Source of the DNA: Hyphomonas sp.
Lineage (GTDB): Bacteria; Pseudomonadota; Alphaproteobacteria; Caulobacterales; Hyphomonadaceae
NCBI GenBank assembly: GCA_020638455.1
Contig: JACKIK010000001.1
Location: 930,001-994,000, forward strand
Length of the DNA stretch: 64,000 bases
Direction of reading: 5' to 3'
In this document: piece by piece, positions 50,948-59,060 of the stretch
Position numbering within the stretch: position 1 is the first letter of the stretch
Layout of the letters: each line of letters opens with the position of its first letter
Translations under genes and position numbers: made by a program
Notes under the pieces: model-generated
Databases searched by the model: none
What the model was told of the DNA's origin: nothing
The model's input: only the letters and a program-made list of their open reading frames with translations

Positions 50948-51519
50948 GATGCCGTCACCTCGACCACGAAATCCTTCTCGACCCGCGTATTGGTGCCATT
51001 GGTGTGGCGCACATGCACGGAATAGGTGCCGGGCGTGTCGGAGCGGAACATGAAATAGCGGAGCGTCGCCCAGCTCGGCCGGTTCGAATCCGTGCCCGCC
51101 TCCCGATAGTAGTCGCCCACAAGGTCGAGCCCCTCAGGCAACGAGTCAAGCTGCCAGACATATCCGCTGTCACGATTGGCGCCGAGCGCCAGCGTCAGCG
51201 TCTTTCCGGCCGCTATCGGCATGCTGCCTTCATTCGGCAGGCCACGCACCAGCCGGTCTGTCCATGGCACAGGGCCGGGGCCCATATCGGTCTGCAGGCC
51301 GGCCGCTTCTGCCGGTGCAGCGGGCGCTTCCGGCGCCGCAACAATTTCTGTTGCTGCGGCCTCATCGACAGCGGGCGCGACAAGTGCAGGCGCTTCTGCC
51401 GCAGCCGGTGTCTCCGGCAGGCGGACATTGGCTTCCGGTTTCATCCCGAACGGGTCCGTCAGGCAGCCGGCAAGGGCGAGCGTCCCTGCAACAGCACTCA
51501 TCAGTTTCAGTCTTGGCAT
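50944..51519 (-). CDS. Lipoprotein with chagasin-like (protease inhibitor I42) domain
   Basis: A 191-residue lipoprotein (lipobox LAGC, Cys19), with an Ala/Pro/Glu-rich linker to about residue 80. The C-terminal domain of about 100 residues has NRDSGYVWQLDSLPEG, similar to the NPTTGYxW loop of chagasin-type cysteine protease inhibitors, and a beta-rich end (DTPGTYSVHVRHTN). The GxGG and RPWxP loops are not obvious, so activity is doubtful. It overlaps the ABM gene by 4 bases. Confidence 0.6.
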   Translation of the reverse strand: MPRLKLMSAVAGTLALAGCLTDPFGMKPEANVRLPETPAAAEAPALVAPAVDEAAATEIVAAPEAPAAPAEAAGLQTDMGPGPVPWTDRLVRGLPNEGSMPIAAGKTLTLALGANRDSGYVWQLDSLPEGLDLVGDYYREAGTDSNRPSWATLRYFMFRSDTPGTYSVHVRHTNGTNTRVEKDFVVEVTAS

Positions 51520-51548
51520 CGCTTCTCTCCTTCCATCATGCCGCCGCT

Positions 51549-51854
51549 TCAGCAGTTGCCCGGCGTTCCCGGACAGCCATTGCGCTGGATCTTGTCGATC
51601 GCCGTCTTGGCGTTTTCCTTCGTCATGGCGTCAAACTTCGCCCAGGCTTTTTCAGACTTGCACTCATGCAGCGGGAAGCGCGAACCGGTCTGCTTGATAC
51701 TCCGGCACACGATCACTGTCCCATCCGGCGAGACCTGCCCTTCCATGCTGGTTGTTGCGTCGTTCGGGTTGATCGCGGCCGTCTGCACAGGCGGAGGGTT
51801 CGCGCACGCAACAAGCAGGATGCCGCCGGCCCAGCCAATCAGTGCCTTTCGCAT
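51549..51854 (-). CDS. Small lipoprotein of the CR-GT-C-WA family
   Basis: A 101-residue lipoprotein (lipobox LVAC, Cys17). The mature part reads VCRSIKQTGSRFPLHECKS and EKAWAKFDAMTKENAKTAID, matching the motif CR-x5-GS-x6-C-x5-WA-x2-D of the two other close paralogues at 49859-50179 and 50207-50536. It also ends with a Cys pair (GCPGTPGNC). Function unknown. Confidence 0.85.
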   Translation of the reverse strand: MRKALIGWAGGILLVACANPPPVQTAAINPNDATTSMEGQVSPDGTVIVCRSIKQTGSRFPLHECKSEKAWAKFDAMTKENAKTAIDKIQRNGCPGTPGNC

Positions 51855-51931
51855 GTTCGTCCCCTTATGCGGTTTGAGCATGCTCCCCGGAACAGGACGG
51901 TGTCAATTTGCCGTCGCGCGCATTCGCGTCG

Positions 51932-52561
51932 TCAGCGGGCCGGCTCCAGCCAGGGCGTTGCCAGCTTACGCGTCTTCTCGAAGTCCGAAATATCCGCTTC
52001 GGCCTGCAGTGACGCGCCGATTTCGTCGAGCCCCTGGATCAGGTTCGACTTGCGGCCCGGATCGACGTCGAATTTGTACACCTCGCCGTCAGGCGCCGTC
52101 ACGGACTGGCTTTCGAGGTCCACGATGAAGACATGGTTCGCCCCGCCGGCCTGTTTCGCCAGCGTCTCGCACACATCCACCGGCAGGCGCACGGGCAGGA
52201 TGCCGTTCTTGTAGCAGTTATTGTGGAAGATATCCGCAAAGCTCGGCGCGATGATGACCGAGATGCCCTGGTCTGCCAGTGCCCACGGCGCGTGTTCGCG
52301 CGACGACCCGCATCCGAAATTCTCGCCCGCGATCAGGATGCCGGCCTTGGCAAATTCCGGCTTGTTGAGCACGAAATCGGGGTTCGGCGAGCCATCCGCC
52401 AGCGTTTTCAGCTCATAGAACAGGCCCTTGGACAGCCCCGTCCGCTCCGTCGTCTTCAGGAACTGTTTGGGGATGATCATGTCGGTGTCGATGTTCGACA
52501 TTGGCTTGCCCTTTTCGAGCAGGGCTGCCGCGGTTCCGGTGAGCTGGGTGAAGGCTTTCAT
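51932..52561 (-). CDS. leuD: 3-isopropylmalate dehydratase small subunit
   Basis: A 209-residue subunit that pairs with LeuC to isomerise 2- to 3-isopropylmalate. Diagnostic segments are NIDTDMIIPKQFLK, AGENFGCGSSREHAPWAL and FHNNCYKNGILPV. It is separated from leuC by cysK, a membrane protein gene and a VOC gene, which is unusual. Confidence 0.96.
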   Translation of the reverse strand: MKAFTQLTGTAAALLEKGKPMSNIDTDMIIPKQFLKTTERTGLSKGLFYELKTLADGSPNPDFVLNKPEFAKAGILIAGENFGCGSSREHAPWALADQGISVIIAPSFADIFHNNCYKNGILPVRLPVDVCETLAKQAGGANHVFIVDLESQSVTAPDGEVYKFDVDPGRKSNLIQGLDEIGASLQAEADISDFEKTRKLATPWLEPAR

Positions 52562-52570
52562 GGCCCTTTC

Positions 52571-53425
52571 TTACTGCCGCTCATGGGCGATGAAAAGCGT
52601 CGGCACCTGCATTGTGCCGTCGCGCACCGTGAAGACCGTCGAGCCCGGCTTCCGACCCTTGCGTATCTCGGAAATGTTGAAGCCGGCCGCGTCGAGCCGG
52701 GCATGGGCAGCGGCAAGGTCGGTTACCTCCCAGGTCAGGCCCCAGATCCGGTCCGGCGCAGCCGGGTCGTGGACTTCGCCCAGCCGGTGGATCACTTCGA
52801 ATGTAAGACCGCCCGTCCGGAAGAACAGGAAGCGGGTCTTCCACTCCGGCGCCGTCCGGTCGAGCGCAAGGTCGAGACCGAGCCGCGCGCCATACAGGCC
52901 AAGCGCCCGGTCCGGATCGGGCGTCTCGATCACGACATGATCGAGTGCGATCACACCACCATCCTCCACGCCACGAACGGGCAGGGCGGCATCCGGCTGG
53001 ATCAGGAACGTCTTCACGCCGGCCGTTTCTGCATCTGAGCAACGAAAGCGGCGCCATTCGCGCGATTTGCCGTCGATTTGGTTCGCGCTCTGTCCGGGCG
53101 TGATGTCGCCGGGCTTCAGCCCGCGTCGCGTCAGCCTGTGGTGCGCCTCTGCAATGTCCGCGGTTCCGAAGGCAACAGAGGTGAGGCCCGGCCCGTCCGC
53201 TTCGATGATCTCCCGCAGTCGGTCGCCGACCGGCCCCTCGCCCGCCGGGGCAATCAGTTCGAGGCTGGTGTTCGCCAGCCGGAACTGCGCCGTCGCGCTG
53301 CCGTCCGTTCCCGTTGCCCGCCAGTCTGCCGGCCGTCCCAGCAGCGCGGCATAGACCGCCTCGCCCGCCTCGATTTCCGGCACGACCAGGACCAGATGGT
53401 CGACCCCGTTGATGATCCCGCTCAT
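52571..53425 (-). CDS. VOC-fold (glyoxalase/dioxygenase) protein with tandem halves
   Basis: A 284-residue protein with two vicinal-oxygen-chelate halves: residues about 6-120 (GVDHLVLVVPEIEAGEAVYA) and 155-270 (ALDHVVIETPDPDRALGLYG). Each opens with the usual H on the first strand. It resembles Glyoxalase_3 proteins of unknown substrate. It overlaps the preceding membrane protein gene by 4 bases. Confidence 0.85.
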   Translation of the reverse strand: MSGIINGVDHLVLVVPEIEAGEAVYAALLGRPADWRATGTDGSATAQFRLANTSLELIAPAGEGPVGDRLREIIEADGPGLTSVAFGTADIAEAHHRLTRRGLKPGDITPGQSANQIDGKSREWRRFRCSDAETAGVKTFLIQPDAALPVRGVEDGGVIALDHVVIETPDPDRALGLYGARLGLDLALDRTAPEWKTRFLFFRTGGLTFEVIHRLGEVHDPAAPDRIWGLTWEVTDLAAAHARLDAAGFNISEIRKGRKPGSTVFTVRDGTMQVPTLFIAHERQ

Positions 53426-53889
53426 GTTGCCTTCTTTTTCTGCTTCTTGCGGCGCGGGAACGGCATGACGCGCAGCAGCTCCCCGTCATGAGCCAATGCC
53501 ACCAGCCGCCCTTCCTCGTCCAGCCACGCCTCGCCGTCGAGTTCGTCGTCCTTGCTGAGCCGCCGCACGCGGCGTGACATGCGGAGCGGCGCAATCCACG
53601 TCTCGTCCTGCACCTTGACCCGCGCGAGATAGGCCGCCGCATCGCCATCCGACATGCGGCTGACCTCGAATTTCGCGGGGACGGGCGCGCCGGTTTCCAG
53701 CGCCCTCGCCCGGCGCCGGTCGAAGCGCAGCGAAAAGTACGACATGCCGATCAGATAGGCGCCGAACGCCCCGGCAATCGCCTGCACCCAGCCGGACACA
53801 TCGAAGTGCAGCAGGACGTCGAGGCCAAGCCCCATGGCCAGCATGACCACGCCGATGATGAACAGGACGATGGTGTGCAGGCCGATCAT
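53422..53889 (-). CDS. Hypothetical membrane protein with basic tail
   Basis: A 155-residue protein with two N-terminal transmembrane segments (about residues 5-26 and 34-52), then a soluble domain with SLRFDRRRARALETGAPVP and a strongly basic end (FPRRKKQKKKAT). I do not recognise the family. It overlaps the VOC gene by 4 bases and follows cysK in the same direction. Confidence 0.7.
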   Translation of the reverse strand: MIGLHTIVLFIIGVVMLAMGLGLDVLLHFDVSGWVQAIAGAFGAYLIGMSYFSLRFDRRRARALETGAPVPAKFEVSRMSDGDAAAYLARVKVQDETWIAPLRMSRRVRRLSKDDELDGEAWLDEEGRLVALAHDGELLRVMPFPRRKKQKKKAT

Positions 53890-53908
53890 GACAGGCAGGG
53901 CGTCGGGT

Positions 53909-54892
53909 TCAGAGCTCTTCGAACAGCACGGTCGAGACATAGCGCTCGGCAAAGCTCGGCAGGATCACGACGAGCGTCTTGCCGGCCATGTCGTCCCGGC
54001 TGCCGACCTTGACCGCCGCCGCCATCGCTGCACCGGACGAAATGCCGCCCGGCACGCCCTCCAGCCGGGCAAGCCGCTGCGCCGTCGAAATCGCTTCACC
54101 ATTGGTCACAGTGACGACCTCATCGATCAGGCTCGTGTCGGCGTTGCCGGGAATGAATCCCGCCCCGATGCCCTGGATCATGTGCGGCCCCGGCTCCCCT
54201 CCGGAGAGAACCGGGCTGGACGCCGGTTCGACGGCGAACATCCGGACACCCGGCTTTTTCGCCTTCAGCAGGCGGCCGATGCCGGTGAACGTGCCCCCGG
54301 TGCCGATCCCGGCAATGACGCCGTCCACCGCGCCGCCGGTGTCGGCCCAGATCTCCTCCGCCGTGGTCTTTTCGTGGATCGCCGGGTTGGAGGGGTTGTC
54401 GAACTGGCTCGGCATCACCGCGCCGGGTATCGACTCGAGGATCTCCTGTGCCCTCGCAAGGGCACCGCCCATCCCCTTTTCCTTGGGGGTCAGCTCCAGC
54501 TCCGCCCCGAGATAGGCGAGCATCCGCCGCCGCTCGATCGACATGGAATCCGGCATGGTCAGGATCAGTCGATACCCTCGCGAGGCCGCAACGAAGGCCA
54601 GCCCGATACCGGTGTTGCCGGAGGTCGGCTCCACCAGCGTCCCGCCCGGCTTCAGCTTGCCGGCGGCTTCGAGCTCGAGGATCATGTTGAGGCCGATCCG
54701 GTCCTTCACACTGGCCAGCGGATTGAAGAATTCGCATTTGACCAGCAGTGTCGCCTTCACATCCTGGTCGGCCGCGAATTTCGGTACCGCCACAAGAGGC
54801 GTCGAGGCGACAGTCTCGAGGATCGAGGCATAGGTCCGGCCGCGCGGCCCATCCACCTTCACGCCGCCTGCAAGCTCCACAGTTCCCGCCAT
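53909..54892 (-). CDS. cysK: Cysteine synthase A
   Basis: A 327-residue PLP enzyme that makes cysteine from O-acetylserine and sulfide. The PLP lysine is in NPLASVKDRIG (Lys63), the phosphate loop TSGNTGIG and the late GTGGT/GISSGAA segments are intact. AAGGAGG precedes the ATG at 54892. It sits between leuC and leuD. Confidence 0.95.
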   Translation of the reverse strand: MAGTVELAGGVKVDGPRGRTYASILETVASTPLVAVPKFAADQDVKATLLVKCEFFNPLASVKDRIGLNMILELEAAGKLKPGGTLVEPTSGNTGIGLAFVAASRGYRLILTMPDSMSIERRRMLAYLGAELELTPKEKGMGGALARAQEILESIPGAVMPSQFDNPSNPAIHEKTTAEEIWADTGGAVDGVIAGIGTGGTFTGIGRLLKAKKPGVRMFAVEPASSPVLSGGEPGPHMIQGIGAGFIPGNADTSLIDEVVTVTNGEAISTAQRLARLEGVPGGISSGAAMAAAVKVGSRDDMAGKTLVVILPSFAERYVSTVLFEEL

Positions 54893-54964
54893 CGTGTCCT
54901 CCTTCAATCCGGTCTGCGGCGGACTATCGGACGGGCTGGCCCATGGCGCAACTCAAAGCTCGGT

Positions 54965-56362
54965 TTAGCCGATCACGCCATGAATCGCCGCGCGGGCCGC
55001 CAGCGCCGGGCTCATCAGGTGCGTGCGGCCACCGCGGCCCTGCCGGCCTTCGAAATTGCGGTTGGAGGTGGAGGCGCAGCGCTCGCCCGGCGCGAGAATG
55101 TCCGGGTTCATGCCGAGGCACATGGAACAGCCGGGCTCACGCCATTCGAAGCCGGCTTCGAGGAAGATCGCATCGAGCCCTTCTTCCTCCGCCTGCGCCC
55201 GGACAAGGCCGGAACCCGGCACCACCATGGCCCGCACGCCCTCGGCGACCTTGCCGCCCTTCGCCACTTCTGCCGCCGCGCGCAAATCCTCAATCCGCGA
55301 ATTGGTGCACGAGCCGATGAACACCCGCTGCACCGGCGTCCCGGCGATCGGCTTGCCGCCTTCCAGCCCCATATAGGCCAGCGCGCGCTCGCACGCCGCG
55401 GCCTTCACCGGATCTGCAAAATCCTCCGGCTTCGGAATGATGCCGGACAGTGGAATACCCATTTCCGGGCTGGTGCCCCAGGTCACGGTCGGCTCGACAT
55501 CCTCGCCCCGTATCTCGACGACATGGTCGAACACGGCGTCTTCATCCGTGAACAGTGTGCGCCAGTAACTCTCCGCAACGTCCCATGCGCCGCCTTTCGG
55601 CGCGGACGGGCGGCCCTTCATGTAGGCAAAAGTTGTCTCGTCCGGCGCAACCAGTCCGGCCCGGGCGCCGCCTTCGATCGACAGGTTGCACAGCGTCATC
55701 CGCCCTTCCATGGTCAGCGCGCGGATCGCCTCTCCGCGATATTCCATCACGCAACCTGTGCCGCCAGCCGTGCCAATCTTCGCAATGATGTGCAGGGCAA
55801 GGTCCTTTGCCGTCACGCCCGGTGCCAGCCGGCCGCTGACTTCAATCGCCATGTTCTGCATCTTCCGGGCCCGGAGCGTCTGGGTCGCCAGCACATGCTC
55901 CACCTCGCTGGTGCCGATACCATGGGCCAGCGCGCCGAATGCGCCGTGCGTGGATGTATGGCTGTCGCCGCAGACGATGGTCATGCCCGGCTGCGTACGT
56001 CCCTGCTCCGGCCCGATGACATGCACGATGCCGTTGCGGATGTCGCCCATCGGGAAGATCTCGATGCCGGCATCCGCCACATTGCGCATCAGCGTCTCCA
56101 GCTGGTTGCGCGCTTCGGGGTCCTTCACGCCAGCCAAGCCCGCGGCCTGGTTCTCCGTCGGCGTATTATGGTCGGGCGTTGCCAGCGTCAGGTCCGGTCG
56201 GCGCACCGTGCGGCCCGCGGCCTTGAGGCCCGCAAAAGCCTGCGGCGTCGTCACCTCATGAATGAGGTGGAGGTCGATATAGAGCAGGCTCTCGCCGGAG
56301 GCCGCATCGGTGTGAACCACATGGGCGTCCCAGATCTTGTCGTAGAGCGTCTTGCCAGCCAT
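54965..56362 (-). CDS. leuC: 3-isopropylmalate dehydratase large subunit
   Basis: A 465-residue [4Fe-4S] aconitase-family enzyme for the leucine pathway, with LeuD. Cluster cysteines are in IGSCTNSR and GCSMCLGMNPD; GDSHTSTHGAFGALAHGIG and EGGARAGLVAPDE are typical. The ATG at 56362 starts MAGKTLYDKIWDAHVV, as in other LeuC proteins. It is the first leu gene of the series on this strand. Confidence 0.97.
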   Translation of the reverse strand: MAGKTLYDKIWDAHVVHTDAASGESLLYIDLHLIHEVTTPQAFAGLKAAGRTVRRPDLTLATPDHNTPTENQAAGLAGVKDPEARNQLETLMRNVADAGIEIFPMGDIRNGIVHVIGPEQGRTQPGMTIVCGDSHTSTHGAFGALAHGIGTSEVEHVLATQTLRARKMQNMAIEVSGRLAPGVTAKDLALHIIAKIGTAGGTGCVMEYRGEAIRALTMEGRMTLCNLSIEGGARAGLVAPDETTFAYMKGRPSAPKGGAWDVAESYWRTLFTDEDAVFDHVVEIRGEDVEPTVTWGTSPEMGIPLSGIIPKPEDFADPVKAAACERALAYMGLEGGKPIAGTPVQRVFIGSCTNSRIEDLRAAAEVAKGGKVAEGVRAMVVPGSGLVRAQAEEEGLDAIFLEAGFEWREPGCSMCLGMNPDILAPGERCASTSNRNFEGRQGRGGRTHLMSPALAARAAIHGVIG

Positions 56363-56435
56363 CGGGCCTCTTCCTTGTCCGTTGCGCGGCGCACAATAGC
56401 GGCACCTGCAGCGGAGGGAAGACCGCCACAGCCCG

Positions 56436-57449
56436 TTACGCGCCGGAAGGCAGCACAAATTTGCCCGGCTGAGGTGGGATCGCGTCCTTCCCGAGGCAAT
56501 CCATGCCCTGCAGCGTTGCCCGCAAGGCTTCGTCCAGCGGCGTGTGCGGCTCTTCGCCCAGCGCCGAGACCAGCTTCGCATTGTCGAGCCGCACGGGAAC
56601 GTCCCAGAGATACTTCATCTCCGCCATTTCCCGGAACAGGCGCACAAAGGGCGAAAGCGCCAGCAGCACGGCCCACGGGAACGCCCGGATCGGCGCACCC
56701 GGCGCGCCCGCGACGATGCGGACGCGCTCGGCCATTTCCCGTCCATCCGCGAACCAGTGCCCGCCGAAATGAAAGGTCTCGAAAGAGCCCGGAGCGGCAT
56801 CCTTCTCCACGAGGCGCGCTACAGCCTCGCCGAAATCCGGCAGGTAGGCCCAGGCATGTCCGGTGCGCCGGCGGCCGGGATGGGTGACGGACCTGACCGG
56901 CCGCCCCGGCTTCACCAGGCCCTGCGAGAACCAGGAATTGCCGGTCATATGTGGCCCGAAGAAATCGCCCGCCCGCACGATCAGGACCCGGACGCCCGCA
57001 TCGGCTGCGCGGCGGAGTTTCTCTTCCATCTCGACCCGGATCGCACCCTTACGTGTCCGCGGGTTTTGCGGGGAGTCCTCCCTCAGCAACGGAAAGGCAT
57101 CCGGCCCGTAATTGTAGACCGTGCCGGGGAACACGATGCATGCGCCGTTGGCCCGCGCCGCGGCGATTGTGTTGTCCAGCATCGGCAGGGCCAGCCCCCG
57201 CCAGTTGCGATAGCCCGGCGGGTTGACGGCGTGGACGATCAGCTGCGCGTTCACAGCGGCGTCGGCCACGTCGGCCGCATTCATCGCGTCACCTTCGATC
57301 CAGTCGGCTTCCGGCATCAGGCGCCGGCCGGCGTCGGGCTTGCGGCTGAGCGCCCTGATCTGCCAGCCCCGCTTCCGCAGCGCCTCGGCGATTTCATGGC
57401 CCGCGCCGCCTGTCGCGCCGAGGACGAGGGCTGTTCCGTGATGTTGCAT
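56436..57449 (-). CDS. NAD-dependent epimerase/dehydratase family protein (extended SDR)
   Basis: A 337-residue extended SDR with the dinucleotide motif LVLGATGGAGHEIA at the start. The middle has TVYNYGPDAFP (YxxxK-like region) and FHFGGHWFADG later. It probably uses NAD(P)H on an unknown sugar or lipid substrate. It is divergent from the LysR gene with 92 bases between, suggesting that the LysR protein regulates it. Confidence 0.88.
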   Translation of the reverse strand: MQHHGTALVLGATGGAGHEIAEALRKRGWQIRALSRKPDAGRRLMPEADWIEGDAMNAADVADAAVNAQLIVHAVNPPGYRNWRGLALPMLDNTIAAARANGACIVFPGTVYNYGPDAFPLLREDSPQNPRTRKGAIRVEMEEKLRRAADAGVRVLIVRAGDFFGPHMTGNSWFSQGLVKPGRPVRSVTHPGRRRTGHAWAYLPDFGEAVARLVEKDAAPGSFETFHFGGHWFADGREMAERVRIVAGAPGAPIRAFPWAVLLALSPFVRLFREMAEMKYLWDVPVRLDNAKLVSALGEEPHTPLDEALRATLQGMDCLGKDAIPPQPGKFVLPSGA

Positions 57450-57505
57450 GGGAGGACTCCTTTTGCCGATTTCCGGCCAAGGTGCTCCTGTGAGGGGATA
57501 AAGGA

Positions 57506-57540
57506 AATTGCGATAATATCTGCATCTGTTATACGAAAAT
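57506..57540. promoter_or_regulatory. AT-rich LysR/epimerase intergenic control region
   Basis: The 92-base divergent gap contains an AT-rich stretch with GATAATATC and TTATACG, where ATAA and TTAT form an inverted pair across about 12 bases. This resembles a LysR-type T-N11-A site and possible -10 elements. Assigning the protein and promoter to it is inference. Confidence 0.35.
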
Positions 57541-57541
57541 A

Positions 57542-58453
57542 ATGGAACCAGCTTCGCTTTCCTGGGATCATTGCCGGTCCTTTCTCGGTGTCTGGCGCAC
57601 CGGCAGCCTGTCGGCTGCGGCCCGCGCGAGCGGCCTGACCCAGCCGACGGTCGCCCGCCACATCGGACAGCTCGAAGAGGCGCTCGGCGGCGGGGCGCTG
57701 TTTATCCGTTCCCCGCACGGCCTCTCACCGACGGACATTGCCGGTGCCCTTGTCCCGCATGCGCTCGCCATGGAATCCGCCGCCGCCTCCATGCTGCGCG
57801 CCGCCTCAGGGGCGGACAGTGAAGCGGCCGGTTCCGTCCGGATCAGCGCCAGCCAGGTGATCGGCGTCGAAGTCCTGCCTGCCATCCTTGCGGACATCGG
57901 CGCTGACCACCCGCAGATCGACTTCGAACTCGTCGCCACCAACGAGACGTCAGACCTCCTGCGCCGCGACGCCGACATCGCCGTCCGTATGGTGCGGCCG
58001 AGCCAGGGCGCGCTTGTCGCGCAGAAGACGGGCGCCATCCTGCTCGGCATGTACGCCCACGAGGATTATCTCGCGCGCCGCGGCCGGCCGGAACGGATCG
58101 ACGATCTGTGGAACCACGCCATCATCGGCTTCGACAGACAGACGTCCGGCATCGAGACGCTGCAGGGCCTCGGCCTGACACTGCGGCGCGAAATGTTCGC
58201 CTTCCGGACGGACAATGACGTCGCCCAGCTCGCCGCGATCCGTGCCGGATACGGCATCGGCATCTGCCAGACCCCGCTCGCCCGGCGGACGCCCGGTCTC
58301 GTCCGCCTGTTCCCGGACGAGATGACCTTCCCACTCGAAACCTGGATCACCATGCACGAAGACCTGCGCGGCAATCGCCGCATGCGTCTCGTCTTCGACC
58401 ATCTGGTCGCGGCGATGACGGCCTATGCGAAGGAAAGCGAGGGGCCGGAATGA
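57542..58453 (+). CDS. LysR-type transcriptional regulator
   Basis: A 303-residue regulator: the N-terminal winged HTH has SWDHCRSFLGVWRTGSLSAA and TQPTVARHIGQLEEALGG, followed by a substrate-binding domain with DADIAVRMVRPSQGALVAQ and a C-terminal IRAGYGIGICQTP. Divergent from the epimerase gene, so likely its regulator. The rplS terminator overlaps its last bases. Confidence 0.93.
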   Translation: MEPASLSWDHCRSFLGVWRTGSLSAAARASGLTQPTVARHIGQLEEALGGGALFIRSPHGLSPTDIAGALVPHALAMESAAASMLRAASGADSEAAGSVRISASQVIGVEVLPAILADIGADHPQIDFELVATNETSDLLRRDADIAVRMVRPSQGALVAQKTGAILLGMYAHEDYLARRGRPERIDDLWNHAIIGFDRQTSGIETLQGLGLTLRREMFAFRTDNDVAQLAAIRAGYGIGICQTPLARRTPGLVRLFPDEMTFPLETWITMHEDLRGNRRMRLVFDHLVAAMTAYAKESEGPE

Positions 58454-58481
58454 AAAACGCCCCCGCCTTGCGGCAGGGGCG
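58453..58481 (-). terminator. Rho-independent terminator of rplS
   Basis: A 10-bp stem with one mismatch (CGCCCCtGCC over GGCgGGGGCG on the minus strand) and a 4-base loop, followed by TTTTT. It ends 28 bases past the rplS stop, and its T run overlaps the end of the convergent LysR gene. Confidence 0.85.
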
Positions 58482-58508
58482 CTTGTCTTCTGGCCTGCGG
58501 CCCGAGGC

Positions 58509-59060
58509 TTATTCCTCGGCGGCGCCTTCTTCGGCAGCGGCAGCCTCTGCAGCGGCAGCAGCGGCTTCAGCCTCGGCCTTCGCCTTGGCAGCAGCTTCGC
58601 GCTCGACGGCAGCGGCTTCCTTGCGGGCCGCCTTCTCGGCGTCCTTCTGTCGGCGGCGCTCGGTCTTGGAGACGGCGATCTCGGTCGTCTCGATACCGTG
58701 GCCGGTCGTACGCTCGGCAATACGGGCACCTTTGCCGCGCAGGCCGCGGAGGTAGTAGAGCTTCGCCCGGCGGACGCGGCCCTTGCGCTTCACTTCGATC
58801 GACTCGATCATCGGCGAGATCAGCGGGAACACGCGCTCCACGCCTTCACCGAACGAGATCTTGCGGACCGTGAAGCTCTCGTTCACGCCGGCGCCCGAAC
58901 GAGCAATGCACACGCCTTCAAAGCGTTGCACCCGCTCACGGTCGCCTTCCTTGATCCGGACGTTCACGGCCAGCGTGTCGCCGGGGGAGAATGCCGGAAT
59001 TTCCTTGTCGCCGAGCACGCGGGAAACTTCTTCCGCCTCGAGCTGTTCAATCATGTTCAT
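58509..59060 (-). CDS. rplS: 50S ribosomal protein L19 with long acidic/Ala-rich tail
   Basis: A 183-residue L19, longer than the usual 115-130. Residues 1-125 are the normal protein: DTLAVNVRIKEGDRERVQRFEG (read in two parts), FTVRKISFGEGVERVFPL and RAKLYYLRGLRGKGARI. Residues 126-183 are an added tail, KTERRRQKDAEKAARKE then almost only Ala, Glu and Lys to the end. It overlaps trmD by 14 bases and has a strong terminator. Confidence 0.96.
   Translation of the reverse strand: MNMIEQLEAEEVSRVLGDKEIPAFSPGDTLAVNVRIKEGDRERVQRFEGVCIARSGAGVNESFTVRKISFGEGVERVFPLISPMIESIEVKRKGRVRRAKLYYLRGLRGKGARIAERTTGHGIETTEIAVSKTERRRQKDAEKAARKEAAAVEREAAAKAKAEAEAAAAAAEAAAAEEGAAEE

Noticed and set aside
53834..56887. 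A 1017-codon open frame on the plus strand
   Set aside because: It runs antisense to cysK and leuC, which have full family signatures. It is Arg/Ala/His-rich without domain pattern, as expected for a GC-rich shadow frame.
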